A stretch of 64,000 nucleotides of DNA, from assembly GCF_905171765.1 (NCBI RefSeq), contig NC_053392.1, positions 498,276,556 through 498,340,555 of the forward strand, given 5' to 3'. Under the pieces are notes generated by a model that was not told the DNA's origin, made no database searches, and saw only the letters and a program-made list of their open reading frames with translations. Position 1 is the first letter of the stretch; each line of letters opens with the position of its first letter. The DNA is from Bufo bufo. Its lineage: Eukaryota; Chordata; Amphibia; Anura; Bufonidae. This document shows positions 44,816 through 56,744 of the stretch, piece after piece. A program made the position numbers and the translations under genes.

Positions 44816-45225
44816 AATCTCCCTGTCCGCCGCGCGTGCGCACTGGCCCATAATTTTTCCCTACCCTGTAATGCAGCTGAGGCTCCCGACGCATGCGCAG
44901 TGTCGGCAGTTGTCCTGCTGAGAAGTACGGCACAAGCGCATTGCTCCACTACAACTCTGCTATGAAATGTCCCTACCCCGTCTTTGTGCGCCTGCGCGGT
45001 GCGGCACACCTCCTTCCAAAGCTGGTCATGTCCGGTGCGGCCAGAAGTGACAAGGGTAGGGAAATTTCATGGGTAGGGAAATTTTATAGAACACCGGGTC
45101 CTGCTCCTTAAGTAGGAATACGCCCTTGTAAGGGGAAGGGAGAGGGCGCTGTCAGCTCGGACCAATAGGAGGAACTGAGCTTGGCTAAAAATCATTGCCA
45201 CTATCCCGTCCCTCCTTACTGAGTA
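44816..45225. other. GC-rich junction between DIRS and PLE4
   Basis: No frame of interest. It contains GCGCGTGCGCACTGG and CGACGCATGCGCAG motifs and a repeated GGGTAGGGAAATTT. Probably the outer end of the DIRS element and the start of PLE4, but I cannot place the boundary. Confidence 0.35.
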
Positions 45226-45467
45226 CTGGTATGTATCAAAGATCTCCTTCCCATAAACATGTCAATGGGGGGACCCGAGGCGGCTTCATAACTAACCTAT
45301 CAAACAGTAGTGTATAAATAAATCCCATGCTGTACAGTGGTAGCGGAGACAGCGCTCAGAAATAGAAGATTGTTACACTGACATAGTTACTATGTCACCA
45401 TTGTTGCAAAAGCACAACCTTGTGATATCTGCCCAAAGAGAAGGCCGTACAAGGGCAGAGTTAGTCG

Positions 45468-45896
45468 CTAGCTATAAGTGTTATATCCCTGACATGGTGG
45501 TAGAATCATATTGGGAGCAAGGTCATGTATTGTCATAAGGTAGATGACTGCTGTGGACTTACATGTGATGAACGACCAAATGTCAAAGGTTTTCAGAGTC
45601 ACTGAACAAGTGAAGGTTCCGCCCGTCATGATGGAATTGCAGGCAACGCATCCGCTACATCTATATGTCCCTTTCATGTTAGATGTTAGCCAGGTACGTG
45701 TTTGAATGGGATTTAGAAAACTATGGACCAGTCTGTCCCTGAAGTTTCTGCCTCTGCGGTACGTGATTGAGGGATAGCTTTCTACTATATCACCAACATC
45801 AGGGTCTGTACGAAGGATACCCCAATAGCGGGTAATGATGTCCTTCACCATTTGATGTCCTGCATCAAAGGGCCCCGATAATTCGAATGACATCAT
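45468..45896 (-). pseudogene. PLE4 (minus copy) linker and truncated endonuclease
   Basis: It reads IITRYWGILRTDPDVGDIV, NFRDRLVHSFLNP, GTYRCSGCVACNS (Cys linker) and then AVIYLM, the first strand of GIY-YIG, after which the rest of the endonuclease is deleted and the frame runs into 3' sequence. The plus copy keeps LQYVGKRICEL at this point. This is therefore an internal deletion, not a start or end of the element. Confidence 0.75.
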
Positions 45897-46270
45897 CCTC
45901 TGTTTTCGTTTCTTTCGGGGTCAGGAGAGTTGTCCGGTCGGAACATCGTCCATGATGGTAGGCGTGCCTGAGGGTGGTATCAGGGTAGCCACGAGCCTTA
46001 AATCTTTCTCTCAGGTCATCCGAAGTGTTCCTGAAATCAAGTGACTCTGAGTAGAGTTAAGCGAACCCGAAATGTAAAGTTCGGGTTCATACCGAACTTT
46101 AGGTTTTTCGGCACCCGGACCCGAACCCGAACATTTACGAAAAAGATTGGGTTCGGTGTTCGGCGCTTTCTTGGCGCTTTTTGAAAGGCTGCACAGCATC
46201 CATTCAACAAGCGTCATACTACTTGCCCCAAAAGGCCATCACAGCCATGCCTGCTTATGGCATGGCTGTG

Positions 46271-46309
46271 ATTGGCCAACTGCAGCATGTGACCCAGCCT
46301 CTATTTAAG
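46271..46309 (+). promoter_or_regulatory. hAT1 core promoter
   Basis: Reverse CCAAT (ATTGG, 46271-46275) and TATTTAAG (46302-46309) are followed by CTGGAGTCACGTAGCG, matching hAT3. It lies about 600 bp upstream of the transposase Met and inside the element, so each copy carries its own promoter. Confidence 0.5.
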
Positions 46310-46599
46310 CTGGAGTCACGTAGCGCCGCCCGTCACTCTGCTCGGATTAGTGTAGGGAGAGGCTGCAGCTGCTGTGAGGGAGAGATCAGGGAGAAATCTT
46401 ATCAAGAACTGCTTTTTTTACTCAGCGATCTACAGCAAATGTGTTTTGTGGGTGCAGTGCACAATTTTTTTAAGCCTGCCCTGAGCCAACTACTGCTGAA
46501 AATGAACTTTTTTTACTTCAGTTTGTCAATATCAATACATAATCGGCAGCCATTTTATGCAACGATAGTGCACCAGCACAGGCTATCTGCATGTCTGCA

Positions 46600-46830
46600 A
46601 GTCCAGAAATACATCTTTTTGCTTACTGGGGTGAAAAAACCCTCTAATATACTGCACATCTGGGATTAGACGTGCATAAGTGACTGTCACATTTAGGCCA
46701 GAAATACGGCTTTTTGGTAACTGGGGTGAAAAAACCCTCTAATATATACTGCACATCTGGAATTAGACGTGCATAAGTTACTGTGAAATTTAGGCCACAA
46801 ATACCGCTGTCATATAGAGTTAAAAAAATA
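46600..46830 (+). repeat. hAT1 5' UTR repeats, about 2.4 units
   Basis: Units of about 94 bp: ACTGGGGTGAAAAAACCCTC, TGCACATCTGG, ATTAGACGTGCATAAGT and TTTAGGCCA. hAT2 has about nine of the same unit. Confidence 0.85.
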
Positions 46831-46918
46831 TTAATTGAGTGCAATACCCTACATCAGGGTTTTTATTGGCGATTAATTATTTTTAACAGACTTTACCACT
46901 TTTTACTTTGCTGTGTGA

Positions 46919-49900
46919 ATGCTAACTATGAGGAAAACATCTAATAAGGGACGTGGTCATGGTCGTGGTGGTTGTGTTGGTGGAGCCTCTGGTGCAGGGA
47001 GAGGACATGGCCATTCTGCCACAGCTACACGTCCTACTGAACCTACTACCTCAGGTCCCAGTAGCCGCCAGAATCTACAGCGATATTTGGTCGGGCCTAA
47101 TGCCGTTCTAAGGATGGTAAGGCCTGAGCAAGTACAGGCGCTAGTCAATTGGATGGCCGACAGTGGATCCAGCACGTTCACATTATCTCCCACCCAGTCG
47201 TGTGCAGAAAGCACACAGGTGGCGCCTGAAACCCATGCCCATCAGTCTGTCACATCACCCCCGTGCATATCGGGGAACCTGCAGCAGTCTCTTATGCTGT
47301 TTGAAGACTCTGCTGGCAGGGTTTCCCAAGGGCATCCACCTAGCCCTTCCCCAGGGGTGGAAGACATAGAATGCACTGATGCACAACCACTTATGTTTCC
47401 TGATGAGGACATGGGAATACCATCTCAGCACGTCTCTGATGATGACGAAACACAGGTGCCAACTGCTGCGTCTTTCTGCAGTGTGCAGACCGAAAAGAAG
47501 GTCAAGGAGGAAAACTGGGTGGAAGACGATGCAGGGGACGATGAGGTCCTAGACCCCACATGGAATGAAGGTCGTGCCACTGACTTTCAGAATTCGGAGA
47601 AAGAGGCAGTGGTGAGAGCGAGCCAATAGCGTAGCAAAAGCGGGAGCAGGGTGCAAAAGCAGAGCAGCCGTCGCCAAAACAGTTCGCCTGCTACTGGCCA
47701 CCGTCACCAGGGACCGAGCACACCAAAGGCAGCTTCAAGGAGTTCCCTGGCATGGCACTTTTTCACACAATGTGCTGACGACAAGACCCGAGTGGTTTGC
47801 ACGCTGTGCCATCAGAGCCTGAAGCGCGGCATTAACGTTCTGAACCTTATCACAACCTGCATGACCAGGCATCTACATGCGAGACACGGGCTGCAGTGGA
47901 GTAAGCACCTTCAAAACCAAGAAAGGGCTCAGGCCCCTCCTGCTCCCTCTTCTGCTGCAGCCTCGGCCTCTTCCTCCGCCTCTGGAGGAACGTTGGCACC
48001 TGCCACCCAGCAAACAGAGTATGTGCCACCAATAACACCACCTCCGTCACCAAGCATCTCCACCATGTCACACGGAAGCGTTCAGCTCTCCATCTCACAA
48101 ACCTTTGAGAGAAAGCGTAAATTCCCACCTAGCCCCCCTCAATCCCTGGCCCTGAATGCCAGCATTTCTAAACTACTGGCCTTTAAAATGCTGTCATTCA
48201 GGCTGGTGGAGACGGACAGCTTCAAACAGCTCATGTCGCTTGCTGTCCCACAGTACGTTGTTCCCAGCCGCCACTACTTCTCCAGGAGAGCCGTGCCCTC
48301 CCTGCACAACCAAGTATCGGATAAAATCAAGTGTGCACTGCGCAATGCCATCTGTGGCAAGGTCCACCTAACCACAGATACGTGGACCAGTAAGTACGGC
48401 CAGGGGCGCTATATCTTCCTAACTGCACACTGGGTAAATGTAGTGGCGGCTGGGCCTCAGGCGGAGAGCTGTTTGGCGCACGTCCTTCCGCCGCCAAGGA
48501 TCGCAGGGCATAATTCTTTGCCTCCTGTTGCCTCCTCTTCCTACTTGGCTTCCTCCTCCTCTTCTACCACCTCCTCATCCGGTCAGCGACAGACCTTCAC
48601 CACCAACTTTAGCACAGCCATGGGTAAACATCAGCAGGCCGTTCTGAAACTGATGTGTTTGGGGGACAGGCCCCACACCGCGCAGTAGTTGTGGCGGGGT
48701 ATAGAACAACAGACCGACGATTGGTTGCTGCCAGTGAGCCTCAAGCCAGGCCTGGTGGTGTGCGATAATGGGCGAAATCTCGTTGCAGCTCTGGGACTAG
48801 CCGGTTTGACGCACATCCCTTGCCTGGCGCATGTGCTGAATTTGGTGGTGCAGAAATTCATTCACAACTACCCCAACATGTCAGAGCTGCTGCGTAAAGT
48901 GCGGGCCGTCTGTGCGCGCTTCCGGCGTTCCTATCCTGCCGCCGCTCGGCTGTCTGCTCTACAGGGTAACTTCGGCCTTCCCGCTCACCGCCTCATATGC
49001 AACGTGCCCACCAGGTGGAACTCCACCTTCCACATGCTGGAGAGACTGTGCGAGCAGCAGCAGGCCATAGTGGAGTTTCAGCTGCAGCACGCACGGGTGA
49101 GTCGCACTGCGGAACAGCACCACTTCACCACCAATGACTGGGCCTCCATGCGAGACCTGTATGCCCTGTTGCACTGTTTCGAGTACTCCACCAACATGGC
49201 CAGTGTCGATGATGCCGTTATCAGCGTTACAATACCACTTCTATGTCTCCTTGAGAAAACACTTAGGGCGATGATGGAAAAGGATGTGGCCCAGGACGAG
49301 GAGGAGGATGAGGGGTCATCTTTAACACTTTCAGGCCAGTCTTTTAGAAGTGGCTCAGAAAGATGATTTTTGCAACAGCAGAGGCCAGGTACAAATTTGG
49401 CCAGCCAGGGCCCACTACTGGAGGAGGAGGAGGAGGAGGATGAAGTATGTTCACAGCTGGGTGGCATCCAACGCAGCTCGGCCCATCACTGGTGCGTGGC
49501 TGGGGGGATACGGAGGAAGCAGACTATACGCTTCCCACAGAGGACAGCTTGTCATTACCTCTGGGCAGCCTGGCACACATGAGCGACTACATGCTGCAGT
49601 GCCTGCGCAACGACAGCAGAGTTGCCCACATTTTAACGTGTGCTGACTACTGGGTGGCCACCCCGCTGGATCCCCGTTACAAAGACAATGTGCCGTCCTT
49701 AATTCCCTCACTGGAGCGTGATTGGAAGATGCGCGACTACAGGCGCACGCTGGTAGACATGTTCCTGAGAGTATTCCCGACTGACGCTGGGTGACAAGTG
49801 GAACCACAAGGCGAAGGCAGGGGAGGAGGAAGAGGTCGCCAACGCAGCTGTGTCAGCACCAGCACCTCAGAAGGCAGGGTTAGCATGGCCGACATGTGGA

Positions 49901-50271
49901 AAAGCTTTGTCACCTCGCCGCAACAACCGGCCCCCACTGCTGATATGAAGCGTGTTAGCAGGAGGCAGCATTTGAACAACATGGTGGAACAGTACCTGTG
50001 CACACGACTACACGTACTGACTGATGGTTCGGCCCCATTCAACTTCTGGGTCTCCAAATTGTCCACATGGCCAGAGCTTGCCCTGTATGCCTTGGAGGTG
50101 CTGGCCTGCCTTGCAGCCAGTGTACTCTCTGAACGTGTATTTAGCACGGCAGGAGGCGTCATTACAGACAGACGCAGCCGCCTGTCCACAGCCAACGTGG
50201 ACAACCTCACGTTCATTAAAATGAACCAGGCTTGGATCCCACAAGACTTGTCTGTACCTTGTGCAAAATAG
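46919..50271 (+). pseudogene. hAT1 transposase, BED-finger type, near full length
   Basis: Met at 46919 opens a Gly-rich then acidic N-region (QHVSDDDETQVPT, WVEDDAGDDEVLDPTWN). A BED finger follows (WHFFTQCADDKTRVVCTLC, CMTRHLHARH). The hAT core is TTDTWTS (first Asp), VVCDNGRNLVAA (second Asp), CLAHVLNLVV and PTRWNSTFHML. The C-terminal dimerisation domain has LYALEVLACLAASVLSERVF and RSRLSTANVDNLTFIKMN. In-frame stops lie at 47627 (TAG), 48686 (TAG) and 49792 (TGA), with one frame change near 49365-49440 in a GAGGAGG run. Otherwise the domain set is complete. Confidence 0.9.
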
Positions 50272-50739
50272 ACATTTATACCACCATCAAACATACATTC
50301 TTGTACTCAAGTCAAGTGCAATGATTCTTTGTTTTCTTATTTTTTTATTTGTCCCAATATTTTGGGGGCTACATACCCCAATAAAAAAATAAAAAAAAAC
50401 ATTGTTGGCTACCTCCTCCATTGCTGCCTCCACCTACAACACTACATTCACCGCCTCCTCAACCTCCGACTCCATATCCACCTCCTTCTCTGAGTTGCAG
50501 GTTAATAATTTGTAATTTTTAGTTATTTTATTTCATTTTAAGTTATTTCCCTATCCACATTTGTTTGCAGAGCAGTTGCCATGCTCTTAACACATTTTAC
50601 TGCCTTTTACATCCCTCTAGCTTTTTCAAGGATTATTTTAGAGCCATTTTAATAAAATAAAAAGTGCCAATTTTAGTGCCCTAAATTAAAAAAATTCTTA
50701 TTTTCAATTGTCGGGTGACATTTTACCATTTTTGGCGTA

Positions 50740-51880
50740 TACAAACCCCTGCTGTGCCTGGATGACAGGGGCCTAAATCTCTCAAAATCCTCTGTTCTAT
50801 TGCTGGGTGACATGAACCCCCTTTTGCCGTGAATGAACCCCTGCTGTGCCTGGGTGACATGGGCCTAAATCTCTCAAAATCCTCTGTTCTATTCCTGGGT
50901 GACATGAACCCCCTTTTGCCTGAATGAACCCCTGCTGTGCCTGGGTGACAGGGGCCTAAATCTGTTAAAATCCTCTTTTCTATTGCTGGGTGACATGAAC
51001 CCCCTTTTGCCATGAATGAACCCCTGCTGTGCCTTGGTGACATGGGCCTAAATCTCTCAAAATCCTCTGTTCTATTGCTGGGTGACATGAACCCCCTTTT
51101 GCCGTGAATGAACCCCTGCTGTGCCTGTGTGACAGGGGCCTAAATCTCTCAAAATCCTCTGTTCTATTGCTGGGTGACATGAACCCCTTTTGCCGTGAAT
51201 GAACCCCTGCTGTGCCTGGGTGACAGGGGCCTAAATCTCTCAAAATCCTCTGTTCTATTGCGGGCTGACATGAACCCCCTTTTGCCGTGAATGAACCCCT
51301 GCTGTGCCTGGGTGACATGGGCCTAAATCTCTCAAAATCCTCTGTTCTATTGCTGGGTGACATGAACCCCCTTTTGCCGTGAATGAACCCCTGCTGTGCC
51401 TGGGTGACAGGGGCCTAAATCTGTTAAAATCCTCTTTTCTATTGCTGGGTGACAAGAACCCCCTTTTGCCGTGAATTAACCCCTGCTGTGCCTGGGTGAC
51501 AGGGGCCTAAATCTCTCAAAATCCTCTGTTCTATTGCTGGGTGACATGAACCCCTTTTGCCGTGAATGAACCCCTGCTGTGCCTGGGTGACAGGAGCCTA
51601 AATCTCAAAAAAATCCTCTGTTCTATTACTGGGTGACAAGAACCTCCTTTTGCTGTGAATGAACCCCTGCTGTGCCTGGGTGACATGGGCCTAAATCTCT
51701 CAAAATCCTCTGTTCTATTGCTGGGTGACAAGAACCCCCTTTTGCCGTGAATGAACCCCTGCTGTGCCTGGGTGACAGGGGCCTAAATCTCTCAAAATCC
51801 TCTGTTCTATTGCTGGGTGACATGAACCCCCTTTTGCCGTGATTGAACCCCTGCTCTGCATTGCTGACAGGGAACAAAAT
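50740..51880 (+). repeat. hAT1 3' array, about 12 units of 93 bp
   Basis: Units contain GAACCCCTGCTGTGCCTGGG, TGACAGGGGCCTAAATCTC, CAAAATCCTCTGTTCTATTG and CCCCTTTTGCCGTGAAT. Identity between units is high, so expansion is recent. Minus-strand frames across it are repeat translations. hAT2 has about one and a half units. Confidence 0.93.
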
Positions 51881-51894
51881 TTTGTGAAAACATC

Positions 51895-52250
51895 TGTTAC
51901 TGATCGGAAGATGCGCGACTACAAGCGCACGCTGCTGATGGCATTCCCACCTGACAGCGGGGGCACAGTGGAAGCACAAGGCGAAGGCAGAGGAGGAGGA
52001 AGAGGTCGCCAACGCAGCTGGGGCACCGCCAGCACCTGAGAAGGCAGGCTTAGCATGGCCAAAATGTGGAAAAGCTTTGTCAGCCTTGGAGGTGCTGACC
52101 TGCCCTGCAGCCAGTCTATAGTGTGAACGTGTGTTTAGCACGGCAGAGAGCATTATCACAGGCCACAGCCAATGTGGACAAGCTTACGTTTATTAAAATG
52201 AACCAGGCATGGATTCCACAGGACTTGTTCGTACCTTGTGCAGAATAGAC
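51895..52250 (+). pseudogene. hAT1 second transposase C-terminal fragment
   Basis: A compressed copy of the transposase end: RKMRDYKRTLLMAFPPDSGG, a GEGRGGGRGRQRSW-type run, a jump to the LEVL...SERV..STAES-type region, and FIKMNQAWIPQDL followed by a stop in another frame. It lacks the part between WKSFVS and the dimerisation motif. hAT2 and hAT3 have counterparts in the same position. Confidence 0.78.
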
Positions 52251-52868
52251 ATTTATACCAGCCTCAACCATCCATTCTTGTACTCAAGTGCACTTATTCT
52301 TTGTTTTATTTTGTTATATGTCCCAATATTTTGGGGGATACCCCAATTTAAAAATAAAAAATAACACAAATCAGTGTTGGCTACCTATTCCTCCTTCACC
52401 GCCGCTTCTACCTACACCGCCACGTCAACCTACACCGCCACATCCACCCATCCACCTCCTCCTCAAACTCCTACTCCTAGATCCAGATTGTTATTTGAAA
52501 TTTTTCTGTATTTTATGTTATTTTAAGTCATTTCTCTATCCACATTTGTTTGTAGAACAGTTGCCATGCTCTTAAGCACATTTTGAGGCCTTTTGCAGCC
52601 CTCTATCCCTTTCCAGGACTATTTTAGAGCCATTTTAGTGCCCAAAGGTTCGGGTCCCCATTGACTTCAATGGGGTTCGGGTTCGTGGTCAAGTTCGGGT
52701 CAAGTTCGGGTCCCGAACCCAAACTTTTTTTTTCAAGTTCGGCTGAACTCATCGAACCTGAACATCCAGGTGTCCGCTCAACTCTAGCTCTGAGCAATTC
52801 CTCCTTGCCCTAAGGTACTGCCCCTTCGGTATTCCTCTACGTAAGGTCTGCGGGTGCCAGCTATTCCA

Positions 52869-53271
52869 TTATAGTAGGTTGTTGGTCGCAGTGGGTTTGC
52901 GAAACATTCTTGTCATAATGCCGCCATCCCTGCCCTTGGTGATATATAAATCCAGGATTGTGCTCTCCCATTTATTGATGGTTGAGGTGAAAAATAGTCC
53001 AAGATTATTCACATTTAACTGCTTATCAAAGGTCTCAAACTCCTGCTCACTCCCTTTCCACATAATCAGTATGTCATCTATATAACGTAGCCATAATTGT
53101 ATATAAGATGACCATCCTTCATTAGATTCGCTGAATACGACCTCTTCCTCCCACCAGCCCAGGTATAGGTTTGCAAAAGTGGGGGCACAGGGGCTGCCCA
53201 TTGCAACACCCCTGAGCTGGCGGAAGATTTTACCATTAAACATGAAGATATTGTGGTCTAAGATAAATCTC
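52869..53271 (-). pseudogene. PLE4 (minus copy) reverse transcriptase, C-terminal half
   Basis: It reads DHNIF, FNGKIFRQLRGVAMGSPCAP, TFANLYLGWWE, WLRYIDDILIMWKG (intact IDD) and TRMFRKPTATNNLL. The N-terminal half, with the first catalytic Asp, is missing. At 53271-53275 the frame meets an inverted terminal-repeat fragment. The remainder of the ORF lies beyond hAT1 at 45468-46043. Confidence 0.82.
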
Positions 53272-53274
53272 TCT

Positions 53275-53695
53275 ACTGGCCGTATGGAGGGGCACTAATG
53301 TATGTGGGGTAGCAATTTGGATGCTCCTGACCAACCAAGGAACTATACCATTTAAATAGGGATCTTTCTTTGTTCTGATACAGGCTGAGTCTGATTGCAT
53401 CCAGCAGATAGTGCTACAGGTGATGTTTGAATACACACCACACACCTGTTGGCACCCGATATTTTAGAAATAAAGCTTACACATCCAGGTCAGGGTCAGT
53501 AGTTACTATATAGACCCTCCATTTGTGTGAAGACTGGTAGTGTGATAGCGGGTGATCTGTTGCATTGTCCCGCTCTCCACGCAATCCCACCAGTGCCTGT
53601 CTCTTAATCATAGAGAACCAAGGATTAGCACGTTTTAGATTTACTTACCAATAAAGGTTTATTATTTTAGTTTTAACAGTCCTTCAGGCAGTGAA
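53275..53695 (+). repeat. Inverted PLE terminal-repeat fragment
   Basis: Homologous to 13190-12515 in reverse. It joins the truncated RT of the minus copy in opposite orientation. The hammerhead part of the repeat is cut off at the junction. Confidence 0.75.
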
Positions 53696-53699
53696 ACAC

Positions 53700-54255
53700 G
53701 GTTTAGACACTACCATAATGACAGGCAGAGGAGTGAAACAGGTGACCGGGGCCCTGTATGGACATGAGGGGTGTACACAGCAATTAGGTGGAAGGGGCTC
53801 TGGTGGCAGGAGGTCTGTGATGGGCAGTAATAGGAGATAGAAGGGGTGGAACAGGACAGGGCCTGAATGAGCATCTGATATGGTGGAGGGTCTGAGCAAC
53901 TGATATGGGGGGGGGGTCTGAGCAACTGATATGGGGGCCTGTCTGAGCAGCTGACATATGGGGGGCCTGAATGAGTATCTGATATGGGGAGCCTGAGCTT
54001 TTTATATGGGGGCCTTAATGCGCTTCTGCTACGGAGGAGGGCCTGAGCATCTTATATGGGGGAATCTGAGCAACTGATATGGGGGTCTGTCTGAGCATAT
54101 GGGGGCCTGAATGAGCATCTGTTATGGGGGATGGGGGCTGAGCATATGGGGGCCTGAATGAGCCTCTGATTTGGGGGATCTGAGCAACTAATATGAGGGG
54201 GGTCTGAGCAACTAATATGGGGTCTGTCTGAGCTTCTCATGGGGCCCTGAATGAG
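53700..54255 (+). repeat. Degenerate minisatellite
   Basis: Units of 24-30 bp alternate TCTGAGCAACTGATATGGGG and GGCCTGAATGAGCATCTGAT. Unit lengths and sequences are irregular. It lies between the two inverted PLE4 copies. Confidence 0.8.
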
Positions 54256-54339
54256 CCATTAAATGTGAAGATATTGTGGTCTAAGATAAATCTATCTACT
54301 GAGATTTATCTTAGACCACAATATCTTCACATTTAATGG
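54256..54339. repeat. Perfect 38-bp hairpin at the start of the PLE4 plus copy
   Basis: Arm CCATTAAATGTGAAGATATT... (54256-54293) pairs base for base with 54302-54339 across 8 nt. The sequence is the PLE RT region encoding DHNIF-FNGK, so the 5' end of the plus copy folds back on itself. Confidence 0.9.
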
Positions 54340-55628
54340 TAAAATCTTCCGCCAGCTCAGGGGTGTTGCAATGGGCAGCCCTTGTGCCCCCACTTTTGCA
54401 AACCTATACCTGGGCTGGTGGGAGAAAGAGGTCGTATTCAGCGAATCTAATGAAGGATGGTCATCTCATATACATTTGTGGCTACGTTATATAGATGACA
54501 TACTGATTATGTGGAAAGGGAGTGAGCAGGAGTTTGGTACCTTTGTTAAGCAGTTAAATGTGAATAATCTTGGACTATTTTTCAATAAATCAATAAATGG
54601 GAGATCACATTCCTGTATGTATATATCACCAAGGGCAGGGATGGCCGCATTATGACAAGAATGTTTCGCAAACCCACTGCCGCATTATGACAAGAATGTT
54701 TCGCAAACCCACTGCGACCAACAGCCTACTACAGTGGAATAGCTGGCACCCGCAGACCTTACATAGAGGAATACCGAAGGGGCAGTACCTTAAGGCAAGG
54801 AGGAATTGCTCAGAGCCACTTGATTTCAAGAACATTGCAGATGACCTGAGAGAAAGGTTTAAGGCTCTTGGCTCCCCTGATACCACCCTCAGGCACGCCT
54901 ACCATCATGCACGATGCTCCGACCGGACAACTCTCCTGACCACAAAAGAAACGAAAACAGAGGATGATGTCATTTGAATTATCAGGCCCTTTGATGCAGG
55001 ACAACAAATGGTGAAGAACATCATTACCCGCTATTGAGGTATCCTTCGTACGGACCCTGATGTTGGTGATATAGTAGGAAGCTACCCCTCAATCACGTAC
55101 TGCGGAGGCAGAAACCTCAGGGACAGACTGGTCCATAGTTTTCTAACTTCTATTCAAACACGTACCTGGCTAACATCTAACATGAAAGGGACATATAGAT
55201 GTAGCGGATGCGTTGCCTGCAATTCCATCATGACGGGCGGAACCTTCACTTGTTCAGTGACTGAAAACCTTTGACATTTGGTCGTTCATCACATGTAAGT
55301 CCACAGCAGTCATCTACCTTATGACATGTGACTGTGGCCTACAATACGTCGGTAAGAGGATATGTGAACTCAGACAAGAATTGGGGAATGTTTGAATGAT
55401 GTCCGCAATAAAAAAGACTCCCCCATTGCAAGACACGTGAATGAGGCACATACAGGCAATGTCAAGGTAATACACTTTCAGAGCATTAAACAAGTGCGCC
55501 AATCCCCAAGGGGAGGAGATGTGGATAAGAGACTGCTCAGAAAAGAACTTAAGTGGATCTATCGCCTGTACACGGAAAAACCTAAGGGACTGAATGAACT
55601 TAGCAGTTTCACATCCTTTATAGAATAA
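54302..55628 (+). pseudogene. PLE4 (plus copy) RT C-terminal half and endonuclease
   Basis: RT: GVAMGSPCAPTFANLYLGWW, LRYIDDILIMWKG, a 35-bp tandem duplication near 54650-54715 around MFRKPTA, then FKNIADDLRERFKALG. Linker: MKGTYRCSGCVACNS. Endonuclease: AVIYLM, LQYVGKRICEL, and after a frame change KDSPIARHVNEAHTG, ELKWIYRL and GLNELSSF. At least four frame breaks. It keeps the GIY-YIG part deleted from the minus copy. Confidence 0.83.
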
Positions 55629-56504
55629 TAATGGGTTTAGTCGCTTTGACAAAGTGACAAATGTCCTCATGAGAGACCTAGATGCCAGTTCACTCAGTTA
55701 CCCATCAGTTAGTGCATAAGCAATAATGGCATCTACTAATCAGATAGCACCCTCCCCCTTTTCCCTTCATTATAGCAGGATTGCTACCCATACCTTGCTC
55801 CCAATATGATTCTACCACCATGTCAGGGATATAACACTTATAGCTAGCGACTAACAGTACGGCCTTCTCTTTGGGCAGATATCACAAGGTTGCGCTTTTG
55901 CAACAATGGTAACATTGGTACACTGACATAGTTACTATCTTCTACTTCTGAGCGCTGTCTCCGCTACCACTGTACAGCATGGGATTTATTTATACACTCC
56001 TATTTGATAGGTTAGTTATGAAGCCGCCTCGGGTCCCCCCATTGACATGTTTATGGGAAGGAAATCTTTGATACATACCAGTAGAGTTGAGCGGACACCT
56101 GGATGTTTGGGTTCGGCCGAACTTGAAAAATAAGTTCGGGTTCGGGACCCGAACTTGACCCCTAACCCGAACCCCATTGAAGTCAATGGGGACCCAAACT
56201 TTTGGGCACTAAAATGGCTCTAAAATAGTCCTGGAAAGGGGTAGAGGGCTGCAAAAGGCATCAAAATATGCTTAAGAGCATGGCAACTGTTCTGCAAACA
56301 AATGTGGATAGGGAAATGACTTAAAAAAAACATTAAATAAAGAAAAATTAAAATAACAATCTGGATCTAGGAGTAGGAGGTTGAGGAGGCGGTGGATGGG
56401 TGGATGTGGCGGTGTAGGTTGACGTGGCGGTGTAGGTGGAAGCGGCGGTGAAGGAGGAATAGGTAGCCAACACTGATTTGTGTTATTTTTTATTTTTAAA
56501 TTGC

Positions 56505-56715
56505 AGGGCAGGTCAGCACCTCCAAGGCTGACAAAGCTTTTCCACATTTTGGCCATGCTAAGCCTGCCTTCTCAGGTGCTGGCGGTGCCCCAGCTGCGTT
56601 GGCGACCTCTTCCTCCTCCTCTGCCTTCGCCTTATGCTTCCACTGTGCCCCCGCTGTCAGATGGGAATGCTATCATCAGCGTGCGCTTGTAGTTGCGCAT
56701 CTTCCGATCAGTTAC
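56505..56715 (-). pseudogene. hAT2 second transposase C-terminal fragment
   Basis: Minus strand: KMRNYKRTLMIAFPSDSGG-type text, a Gly/Arg run, then the MAKMWKSFVSLGGADLPC end, where it jumps into the 3' UTR. It is shorter than the hAT1 counterpart and lacks the FIKMNQAW end. Confidence 0.75.
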
Positions 56716-56744
56716 AGATGTTTTCAATAAATGTAGTTCCCTGT

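Larger units (their letters stand above)
46052..52786 (+). mobile_element. hAT1: full-length hAT element
   Basis: Ends TAGAGTTAAGCG (left) and, reversed, TAGAGTTGAGCG (right) are flanked by ACTCTGAG / GCTCTGAG (46044-46051, 52787-52794). The plus-strand PLE4 copy shows the empty site GCTCAGAGCC at about 54813. Layout: promoter, two to three 94-bp repeats, transposase, 3' UTR, about twelve 93-bp repeats, a second C-terminal fragment, terminus. At 6.7 kb it is the most complete member of this hAT family here. Confidence 0.92.
45226..56081. mobile_element. Penelope-like element PLE4, inverted copies split by hAT1
   Basis: A minus-strand part (45226-46051 plus 52787-53271) and a plus-strand part (54302-56081) encode the same RT/endonuclease. 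Between them lie a terminal-repeat fragment, a minisatellite and a 38-bp hairpin. Text such as GACATGTTTATGGGAAGG and CTTTGATACATACCAG occurs at both outer ends in mirror image. hAT1 interrupts the left copy and hAT2 abuts the right end. Outer borders and the target duplication are not determined. Confidence 0.75.

Noticed and set aside
50723..51731. Minus-strand frames with a repeating SPSNRTEDFERFRP pattern, like a repeat protein
   Set aside because: The frames coincide exactly with the 93-bp hAT1 array and are on the strand opposite the transposase. Unit-length changes shift the frame, and there is no promoter or start context.
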